The notes beneath the pieces were generated by a model. The model was not told the DNA's origin, did no database searches, and worked only from the letters and a program-made list of their open reading frames with translations. Positions 13,959 to 19,936 of a stretch of 19,936 bases of DNA are shown here, piece by piece. Within the stretch, counting starts at the first letter, position 1. Every line of letters begins with the position of its first letter. The translations under genes and the position numbers were made by a program. This stretch comes from an uncultured Oscillibacter sp. (GTDB lineage: Bacteria > Bacillota > Clostridia > Oscillospirales > Oscillospiraceae), in contig URXS01000028.1 of the NCBI GenBank assembly GCA_900551885.1, positions 1 through 19,936 of the forward strand, written 5' to 3'.

Positions 13959-15410
13959 ATGGTGCTGCTGCTGCCGATCCTGGTGCCCCTGGTGGGCGGG
14001 ATCTTTGTGTTCCGGCAAAAAAATGAACAGATCCGGAACCGGATGGCTCTGACGGTGATCCTGGCCACGGCGGTTCTGGCACTGGCGGTATGCTTGCTGC
14101 CGGAGCGGCGGCTGGTGTTGCTGACCATCCAGGGATCGCTGCGTCTGGTGCTACAGACCGACAGCCTGGCCCGGTTCTTCATGCTGCTGTGCGTATGCAT
14201 CTGGGTTCCGGTGCTGCTGTTTGCCTTTCCTTACGTGCGCCACGCCGGGGGGGAACAGCGGTTCCTGGGCTTTTACACCATGACTCTGGGTGTACTGATG
14301 GGATTGGCCATGGCGGCCAACTTCGTCACCATGTACATGTTCTTCGAGATGATGTCTCTGATTACGGTGCCTCTGGTGCTGCACACTGCCACTGCCGCCG
14401 CCCGGCGGGCCGGGTTCAAATACCTGGGCTATTCGGTGTTCGGTGCTGGCATGGCCCTGATCGGATATTTCTTTGTGGCCTACTACCTGGCGGCACCGGA
14501 CTTTGCCGCCGGCGGCGTCATCGATCTGGCCAAGTCCGCCCAGCACCGGGAGCTGCTGCTGGTGGCCTACTGCCTGATGATCGTGGGCTTTGGCGCCAAG
14601 GCCGGTATGGTGCCTATGCAGGCCTGGCTGCCTGCCGCACACCCTGTGGCTCCGGCGCCTGCCTCCGCCGTGCTCTCCGGCGTGATCACCAAGGGCGGCG
14701 TGCTGGCGGTGATCCGGGTCACCTACTACATGTTTGGGCCGGAGTTCCTCCAGGGGAGCTGGCCCCAGTATGTGCTGCTGACGTTGGCTCTGGCCACGGT
14801 GTTCGTGGGGTCCATGCTGGCCCTCCGGGAAAAGCAACTGAAGCGTCGGCTGGCCTATTCCACCGTCAGCCAGGTATCCTACGTGCTGTTTGGATTGCTG
14901 CTGCTGACCCCGGCGGGGGTGCAGGCGGCCATGACCCAGATGGTGTTTCACGCCATCGCCAAGGACACGCTGTTTCTGGCGGCAGGCGCCATCATCTTTG
15001 CCACCAACTGCACCAGAGTGGATCAGCTTCAGGGCATCGGCAAGCGGATGCCAGTGACCATGTGGTGCTTTACCCTGGCGGCGCTGTCCCTGATCGGGAT
15101 CCCTCCCATGGCGGGCTTTGTCAGTAAATGGTATCTGGTGTCGGCGGGACTGGAGGCTCCGGTGGCAGCTTTTGGCGCGGCCGGTATGGTGGTGCTGGTA
15201 TTGTCGGCTTTGCTGACTGCCGGGTACCTGCTGCCCATTGTCACAAACGGCTTTTTCCCGGGGAAAGACTACATCGCCGACCGTCGGGAGGTGGGCCCCT
15301 GGATGCGTTGGCCGATGCTGGCTTTTGCCGTGGCGGCGGTGGTGCTGGGACTGTTTCCCGGCGTGCTCACCGGGTGGCTGGGCCGGCTGGCCGGAGGGCT
15401 GTTCCTGTGA
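13959..15410 (+). CDS. Proton-translocating antiporter-like subunit 2 (complex I subunit NuoL/M/N superfamily)
   Basis: A protein of 483 aa with about 14 helices. Key residues are Glu130 in MFFEMMSLITVPL (TM5), Lys214 in GFGAKAGMVPMQAWLPAAHPVA (TM7) and Lys245 in SGVITKGG (TM8), followed by QLKRRLAYSTVSQVSYVL. The WLPAAHPVAPAPASAVLSG motif resembles hydrogenase-associated (HyfB/EchA/MbhH-type) subunits more than NuoL. ATG 13959 is preferred because TGAGG at 13946-13950 is 8 nt upstream; an in-frame ATG at 13941 has no ribosome site. It lies 21 bp after the mrpD gene. Which ion it moves cannot be seen from sequence. Confidence 0.85.
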   Translation: MVLLLPILVPLVGGIFVFRQKNEQIRNRMALTVILATAVLALAVCLLPERRLVLLTIQGSLRLVLQTDSLARFFMLLCVCIWVPVLLFAFPYVRHAGGEQRFLGFYTMTLGVLMGLAMAANFVTMYMFFEMMSLITVPLVLHTATAAARRAGFKYLGYSVFGAGMALIGYFFVAYYLAAPDFAAGGVIDLAKSAQHRELLLVAYCLMIVGFGAKAGMVPMQAWLPAAHPVAPAPASAVLSGVITKGGVLAVIRVTYYMFGPEFLQGSWPQYVLLTLALATVFVGSMLALREKQLKRRLAYSTVSQVSYVLFGLLLLTPAGVQAAMTQMVFHAIAKDTLFLAAGAIIFATNCTRVDQLQGIGKRMPVTMWCFTLAALSLIGIPPMAGFVSKWYLVSAGLEAPVAAFGAAGMVVLVLSALLTAGYLLPIVTNGFFPGKDYIADRREVGPWMRWPMLAFAVAAVVLGLFPGVLTGWLGRLAGGLFL

Positions 15411-15456
15411 GGATCATGGACCGGTTTTTCAAATTCTGTGAGGGGAGGGAGTCCGA

Positions 15457-16944
15457 ATGCACCGGTTTTTAACGCTGCCCATTCTGGTGCCTGTCCTGCT
15501 GGGTGTGGCGCTGCTGGTGGCGCAGCCTAAGGGTCGCCGGGTTCGGAGCATCTATGTGACGGCTGCTACTGTGGTGACGTCCATTCTCTCCTTCCTGTGC
15601 ATCCTGGCCACCTATTACCGGGGACCAGACGCCCTGGCCTGTGTGCTGGTGCGCTTTTCCGAGAGCTTTTCCATCTCCCTGCGGATTGACGGGGCCTCTA
15701 TGGTGTACGGGGCCATTGTGTCCTTCCTGTGGCCGCTGGTGACGGTGTATGCTCTGGACTACATGACCCATGAGGGACATGAGAACCGCTTTTTCAGCTT
15801 CTGGCTCATGGCCTACGGCGTCGTCATGGGGATCGCCTATTCCGAAGACTTTTTGTCGCTGTACTTTTTCTATGAGCTGTTGACTCTGGCCACACTGCCG
15901 CTGGTCATGCACGCCATGGATGAAAAGGCCCGCTACGCCGGAAGAAAGTATCTGATCTATTCCCTGTCCGGAGCGGCTTTCGCCTTCATCGGGATTGTAT
16001 TTCTGCTCAATTACGGGGTGGGGCACCTGAATTTTACCTATGGCGGTGTGCTGGACCCGGCCCGGACGGCGGGCAACGAGGGAACGCTGCTGGTGGCCTT
16101 CGTGGCGGCCTTCTTTGGCTTTGGCGTGAAGGCGGCCCTGTTCCCCTTCCACGGCTGGCTGCCGGATGCCTCTGTGGCGCCTACACCGGTCAGCGCCCTG
16201 CTCCACGCGGTGGCGGTGGTGAAGGCTGGCGCCTTCGCGGTGCTGCGGCTGATCTATTTCGGCTTCGGGGCGGATTTCCTGCGGGGGACCTGGGCCCAGA
16301 CCGTGGCGATGACGGCGGCCATCATTACCATCGTGTACGGCTCCGCCAGAGCCCTGCGGACGCCCCACCTGAAGCGGCGGCTGGCCTTTTCCACGGTCAG
16401 CAACCTGTCTTATATTCTCTTCTCCCTGACACTGATGAGCCCTGCGGGGCTGGTAGGCGGGATGACCCACATGATCTACCACGCCTTCACCAAGATCACC
16501 ATGTTCTGCTGCGCGGGGGCGATTTTGCACCGGGGGCGGGAGTACGTCTATGAGCTGGAGGACTTTGGCCGGGTGATGCCGGTGGTGTTCGCCACCTTCA
16601 CGGTGTCCTCCTTTGCCCTGATCGGTGTGCCGCCTCTGGGAGGCTTCGCCGGGAAGTGGATGATCGCCGAGGGAGCTGTGGCCTCTGGGAATCCCCTGGC
16701 CTATGCCGGGATCGGGGCACTGATTCTCTCCACGCTGCTAACGACCCTGTACCTCATCACCATCGTGGCACGGGCCTATTTTCCTATCGGAGAGCTGGAC
16801 CGTGCGGCCCTGGATCAGGTGAAGGATGCGGGCTGGGCCATGAAGGTGCCCCTGCTGGCACTGACAGTGTCGGGCGTGATCCTGGCACTGTGCTCCAATA
16901 CGGTCATCGGCTTTTTGCAGATGGTGGGGCAGGGCGCCCTGTGA
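15457..16944 (+). CDS. Proton-translocating antiporter-like subunit 3 (NuoL/MrpA-like)
   Basis: A protein of 495 aa with about 14 helices. This is the most NuoL/MrpA-like of the four. It has RIDGASMVYGAIVSFLWPLV near residue 76, Glu140 in YFFYELLTL (TM5), Lys225 in GFGVKAALFPFHGWLPDASV (TM7) and the NuoL/MrpA signature APTPVSALLHAVAVVKAG (241-258, with His250 and Lys256). The conserved loop HLKRRLAFSTVSNLSYIL follows. It may stand in for the NuoL-like N-terminal part of MrpA, but lacks the long C-terminal MbhD/MbhE region, which is on separate genes upstream. Ribosome site GGGAGGGAG ends 5 nt before ATG 15457; the 46-bp gap upstream holds no terminator. Confidence 0.85.
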   Translation: MHRFLTLPILVPVLLGVALLVAQPKGRRVRSIYVTAATVVTSILSFLCILATYYRGPDALACVLVRFSESFSISLRIDGASMVYGAIVSFLWPLVTVYALDYMTHEGHENRFFSFWLMAYGVVMGIAYSEDFLSLYFFYELLTLATLPLVMHAMDEKARYAGRKYLIYSLSGAAFAFIGIVFLLNYGVGHLNFTYGGVLDPARTAGNEGTLLVAFVAAFFGFGVKAALFPFHGWLPDASVAPTPVSALLHAVAVVKAGAFAVLRLIYFGFGADFLRGTWAQTVAMTAAIITIVYGSARALRTPHLKRRLAFSTVSNLSYILFSLTLMSPAGLVGGMTHMIYHAFTKITMFCCAGAILHRGREYVYELEDFGRVMPVVFATFTVSSFALIGVPPLGGFAGKWMIAEGAVASGNPLAYAGIGALILSTLLTTLYLITIVARAYFPIGELDRAALDQVKDAGWAMKVPLLALTVSGVILALCSNTVIGFLQMVGQGAL

Positions 16945-16960
16945 GGAAGGAGGGGAGACA

Positions 16961-18904
16961 ATGGCGCAAGGCCTGATACTGTTTTTGGTACTATTTCCTA
17001 TGGCGGCGGCGCCAGTGGTGTTTCCCCTGCGGAAGCGTGACCGGCGGTACCGGGACCGCTTTATCCAACTGGTACCGGTAGCGGAGCTGGCGGCGGCGCT
17101 GGCTCTGCTGGTCTGCCCGGCAGTGGAGCTGAATCTGCCGGGAATCTGCGGCTTGGGACTGACCTTTTCCGCCGGAAGCCTGGGGCGGCTACTGGCGGTG
17201 GTGGCAGCGCTGCTGTGGGCCGGAACCGGAGCGGTGTCTCCGCCCTACTTCGCCTCCGCTGAGGGCTGCAACCGCTATTACCTGTTCTGGCTGCTGACCG
17301 AAGGTGCCCTGATGGGGGTATTTCTGGCGGCGGACCTGTTTACCCTGTTCGTGTTTTTCGAGATGATGTCCTTCACCTCCTATGTATGGGTGGCCCAGAA
17401 TGAGACGCCCCAGGCCCTGCGGGCTGCGGAGACGTATCTGGCAGTGGCGGTCATCGGCGGCATGACGTTGCTGGTGGGGCTGCTGTGGCTGGGGCATCTG
17501 CTGGGCTCCCTGGAATTCGCTCATCTGTCGGAGCTGGCCGCCAGTTTGGCGACGGAGGACCGGTGGCAATTATACGCAGCCGGTGCTTGCTGCCTGGTGG
17601 GCTTCGGTGCCAAGGCAGGCATGTTTCCCCTGCATATCTGGCTACCCAAAGCCCACCCTGTGGCACCGGCACCGGCGTCGGCGCTGCTGTCGGGAATTCT
17701 TACCAAGAGTGGCGTGTTCGGCGTGCTGATCGTGTCCCGGTTTTTGTTCTGGGCCGACGTGCCATGGAATAGAGTGATATTGGTCCTGGGGACGATTACC
17801 ATGGCTCTGGGGGCCGTGCTGGCGTTGTTCTCCATTGATCTGAAGCGGACCCTGGCCTGCTCCTCCATGTCCCAGATCGGGTTCATCCTGGTGGGCGTGG
17901 CCATGCAGGGATATCTATATGGTGAGAATGCCCTGGCTGCCTGGGGTACTGTGCTGCACATGCTCAATCACAGCCTCATCAAGCTGGTGCTGTTCGTGGC
18001 GGCGGGCGTGGTGTATGTGAATACCCATGCGCTGGATCTCAATACCATCCGGGGCTGGGGCCGCAACAAGCCCTGGCTGAAGGGTACCTTTTTCGTGGCG
18101 GCGGCCTCTATTGCCGGCGTGCCAGGCTTCTCCGGCTACGTCAGCAAGACGTTGCTCCACGAGGGCATTGTGGAGTACATCCACCTGCTGGAGCATGAGG
18201 GGCTCTCTGCCGGCGGCTTCCGGGCGGTGGAGTGGATTTTCCTGATTTCCGGCGGGTTGACGGCTGCATACATGACCAAGCTGTTTGTGGCGGTATTTGT
18301 CTCGCCGCGGGCGGTTGGACAGCGGATTGGCGTCCCGGAGTATATGTCGTCCTGGACCAGGGCGGTGTTGTTCTGCGGCGGGGCGGCACTGCTGCTTCTT
18401 GGATTGACACCAGGGCGCACCATGGAGCCTATTGCCCGGTGGGCTGCCGCTTTCCTGGCGGCGGACGAGGGGCATGCGGTGCATTACTTCACCTGGGTAA
18501 ATCTGAAGGGAAGCTGCATTTCCCTGGCCATCGGCGTGGCGGTGTACCTGCTGGTGGTACGGCGCCTGCTGATGAAAAAGGAGGGCGGTGAGCTGGTTTA
18601 CGTGGACCGCTGGCCCGCCTGGCTGGACCTGGAGGAGCGGGTGTACCGGCCCGCTTTGCGGGGATTGGCCTTTGCCGGAGCGCTGTGCGCCAGGGTGTTG
18701 GCCTCCATGGGCGATCTGGTGGTGCTGGTCGGGGAGCGAATTCTCTTTACCAAGGCACCGGGGATCTTCGTGCCCAAGCGGAACGAGGACTTCGGAGTGT
18801 ACGGCAAAAAGCCCAGGCGGTTCCTGGTAGAGGAGACCTTCTCCTTTGACCTGCTGTTGTCGGGCCTGGGGCTGGTGATCCTTCTGGTGTATATTTTGAT
18901 CTGA
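16961..18904 (+). CDS. Proton-translocating antiporter-like subunit 4, long form with C-terminal extension (HyfB/EchA-like)
   Basis: A protein of 647 aa. The antiporter core covers about 1-460: Glu134 in FFEMMSFTSYVWV (TM5), Lys218 in GFGAKAGMFPLHIWLPKAHPVA (TM7), Lys249 in GILTKSG (TM8), then LKRTLACSSMSQIGFIL and His336 with Lys341 in MLNHSLIKLVLF. Residues about 480-647 form an extension with more helices, a charged stretch (VYVDRWPAWLDLEERVYRPALRG) and a final anchor helix. Such extensions occur in HyfB/EchA and NuoL-type subunits, where a lateral helix ties subunits together; the role here is inference. AAGGAGG at 16947-16953 is 7 nt before the ATG. It is the last gene of the operon, followed by a strong terminator. 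Confidence 0.85.
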   Translation: MAQGLILFLVLFPMAAAPVVFPLRKRDRRYRDRFIQLVPVAELAAALALLVCPAVELNLPGICGLGLTFSAGSLGRLLAVVAALLWAGTGAVSPPYFASAEGCNRYYLFWLLTEGALMGVFLAADLFTLFVFFEMMSFTSYVWVAQNETPQALRAAETYLAVAVIGGMTLLVGLLWLGHLLGSLEFAHLSELAASLATEDRWQLYAAGACCLVGFGAKAGMFPLHIWLPKAHPVAPAPASALLSGILTKSGVFGVLIVSRFLFWADVPWNRVILVLGTITMALGAVLALFSIDLKRTLACSSMSQIGFILVGVAMQGYLYGENALAAWGTVLHMLNHSLIKLVLFVAAGVVYVNTHALDLNTIRGWGRNKPWLKGTFFVAAASIAGVPGFSGYVSKTLLHEGIVEYIHLLEHEGLSAGGFRAVEWIFLISGGLTAAYMTKLFVAVFVSPRAVGQRIGVPEYMSSWTRAVLFCGGAALLLLGLTPGRTMEPIARWAAAFLAADEGHAVHYFTWVNLKGSCISLAIGVAVYLLVVRRLLMKKEGGELVYVDRWPAWLDLEERVYRPALRGLAFAGALCARVLASMGDLVVLVGERILFTKAPGIFVPKRNEDFGVYGKKPRRFLVEETFSFDLLLSGLGLVILLVYILI

Positions 18905-18926
18905 AAGGCAGGGTGCACGGTTACGA

Positions 18927-18964
18927 AAGCGGGAAGCGGCGAAAGGCCGCCTTCCCGCTTTTTT
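18927..18964 (+). terminator. Rho-independent terminator after the mrp operon
   Basis: AAGCGGGAAGCGGC (18927-18940) pairs with GCCGCCTTCCCGCTT (18946-18960) with one bulged C and a 5-nt loop. A T-run (18959-18964) follows. It ends only 3 bp before the ribosome site of the ZIP gene. Confidence 0.92.
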
Positions 18965-18985
18965 GTTTGAGGAGGCGGTGCTGCG

Positions 18986-19720
18986 GTGTGGATGGCGCTG
19001 GCGGCCACAGGAGTGGCTGGGATCGGCGGAACGGGGCTGGGCGGTGGGATCGCCTGCTTGATGCGGAGAGACTCGCCCCGGATGGTAAGTCTGCTGCTGA
19101 GCTTTGCTGCTGGCGTTATGACGGCGGTGGTGTGCTGTGATTTGCTGGGAGAAGCTGTCGGAGCCGGAGAGCGGGGACTGCTGTTTCTGACAGCAGCGGC
19201 GGTACTGATGGGACATGGGGCGGTAGAAGGTCTGGAGGCACTGCTGGAGCGACGGCAGCCCCAGAAAAACGGAATGATTGCGGCCGGAATGGTGCTGGCG
19301 GCAGCGGTGGCTCTTCACAACGTGCCGGAGGGAATGGTGATCGGCGCCGCCTTTGCCTCTGGAACGACTGAAGAGGGAGCCGGTGGGGTCACTCTGGCGG
19401 CAGTGATCGCTCTGCACAACATCCCGGAGGGGATGGCGGTGGCGGGACCTCTGCGGGCTGGAAATCTGACCAGGCGGCTGGCGGTGGCTGCGGCTGCAGC
19501 GACAGGAGCCCCTACAGTGGCGGGAGCAGCTTTGGGGTATCGGTTGGGGAGCCTGGGCCCTGTGGGGCTGGCGGCGACTCTGGGCTTTGCCTCCGGGGCT
19601 ATGCTGTACGTGGTGTTCGGAGAGCTGCTGCCGGAGGCGCTGGACCTGTGGCGGTCCCGGGCCCCGGCCTTGGCAGCAGTGACCGGAGTGGTGACGGGAC
19701 TGGTGATGGTATATGGATGA
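18986..19720 (+). CDS. ZIP family divalent metal transporter
   Basis: A membrane protein of 244 aa with about eight hydrophobic helices. The two metal-binding motifs of the family are ALHNVPEGMVIGAAFASG (about 108-125) and ALHNIPEGMAVAGPLRAG (about 140-157), giving the HNxPEG pair of ZIP zinc/iron transporters. The variable loop between TM3 and TM4 is short and has no His cluster. Start codon GTG 18986 was chosen because TGAGGAGG (18968-18975) lies 10 nt upstream; ATG 18992 is further away. The ribosome site begins three bases after the T-run of the preceding terminator, so there is no room for an ordinary promoter in the gap. Likely substrates are Zn2+, Fe2+ or Mn2+, but sequence does not decide. 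Confidence 0.9.
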   Translation: MWMALAATGVAGIGGTGLGGGIACLMRRDSPRMVSLLLSFAAGVMTAVVCCDLLGEAVGAGERGLLFLTAAAVLMGHGAVEGLEALLERRQPQKNGMIAAGMVLAAAVALHNVPEGMVIGAAFASGTTEEGAGGVTLAAVIALHNIPEGMAVAGPLRAGNLTRRLAVAAAAATGAPTVAGAALGYRLGSLGPVGLAATLGFASGAMLYVVFGELLPEALDLWRSRAPALAAVTGVVTGLVMVYG

Positions 19721-19721
19721 C

Positions 19722-19755
19722 AAAAGCCCGCCGCACAGTGTGCGGCGGGCTTTTT
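19722..19755. terminator. Bidirectional terminator after the ZIP gene
   Basis: GCCCGCCGCAC (19726-19736) pairs perfectly with GTGCGGCGGGC (19740-19750). It is flanked by AAAA (19722-19725) and TTTTT (19751-19755), so it can serve both the ZIP gene and the convergent partial gene that stops at 19816. Confidence 0.93.
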
Positions 19756-19815
19756 GCGGCATGCTCCGCGCAAACGAGAATGCGGGAGCTGGAAAAGGGG
19801 AAACGGGGGAGATAA

Positions 19816-19936
19816 TTATTTCGCCAGAACGCTGGCGCGCTTCTTGCCGTACCAGATAATGGCGGCCACATAAGCCACGGCGGCGATGACGCCCACAGTG
19901 TAGGCCACGGGCCAGCTCTGCCGGAAGCCGATGGAA
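19816..19936 (-). CDS. C-terminal end of a membrane protein (5' part outside window)
   Basis: An open frame on the minus strand from the window edge to a TAA stop at 19816-19818. It gives the last 39 residues: a hydrophobic helix (VAYTVGVIAAVAYVAAIIWYG) followed by the basic cytoplasmic tail KKRASVLAK. The gene converges on the ZIP gene over the bidirectional terminator, which fits a real gene end. The fragment is too short to assign a family. Confidence 0.6.
   Translation of the reverse strand, partial: SIGFRQSWPVAYTVGVIAAVAYVAAIIWYGKKRASVLAK

Noticed and set aside
14090..15127. A 345-codon second-frame reading on the plus strand inside antiporter subunit 2
   Set aside because: The product is Gly/His/Arg-rich and motif-free, while the overlapping frame encodes a clear membrane subunit.
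17915..19762. A 615-codon minus-strand open frame opposite the last antiporter gene and the ZIP gene
   Set aside because: It runs through two terminators and two well-identified genes, and its product is Gln/His/Arg/Ser-rich without motifs. It is a composition artefact.

Overview
The window (about 19.9 kb, GC-rich) looks like chromosomal DNA of a spore-forming, anaerobic Firmicute of class Clostridia, most likely the high-GC Oscillospiraceae (Flavonifractor / Lawsonibacter / Dysosmobacter-like). This is inference. It rests on the Gram-positive Shine-Dalgarno sites, the dnaX-ybaB pair, a LysM-GH18 spore-type lysin, a DUF4127 lipoprotein, an ApbE / NusG-II / Gx-transporter trio and a clostridial-type Mrp operon. 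Codon use and GC look uniform. I see no mobile element, tRNA, rRNA, CRISPR array or phage gene.

Layout. (1) 1-1061: the 3' end of dnaX and ybaB, closed by a strong terminator. (2) 1087-2871: a DUF4127 lipoprotein gene that starts right after that terminator, where recR often sits in other Firmicutes. (3) 2934-3701, minus strand: an unrecognised multi-pass membrane protein. It converges on the DUF4127 gene over a bidirectional terminator. (4) 3970-8164: a well-defined operon with a sigma-A promoter with an extended -10. It holds the lipoprotein flavin transferase apbE, a membrane-anchored NusG-domain-II protein (EetA-like), a Gx transporter / Hpre_diP_synt_I protein (EetB-like), a SpoVK/CbbX-type AAA+ ATPase and a D-2-hydroxyacid dehydrogenase, then a terminator. 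(5) 8166-9443, minus strand: a LysM-LysM-GH18 cortex/peptidoglycan hydrolase. (6) 9753-18964: a ten-gene operon for a multisubunit Mrp/Mnh cation/proton antiporter. (7) 18986-19720: a ZIP-family metal transporter and a bidirectional terminator. (8) 19816-19936, minus strand: the C-terminal tail of an unidentified membrane protein.

The most notable element is the Mrp operon. Its order is E, F, G, MbhD-like, an MbhE-MrpB fusion, C, then four consecutive proton-translocating antiporter-like subunits. This follows the order of archaeal membrane-bound hydrogenase operons (mbhA-H), but no hydrogenase or electron-input genes follow. MrpA is not one large protein. Its C-terminal MbhD and MbhE parts are separate or fused to MrpB, and its NuoL-like part may be one of the four large subunits. 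All four keep the glutamate and lysines used for ion translocation, so the complex may be an enlarged antiporter or may dock onto a redox module encoded elsewhere. The apbE operon makes a plausible flavin-dependent membrane electron-transfer or extracellular-reduction module. Its AAA+ ATPase and dehydrogenase are not part of the known Listeria locus.
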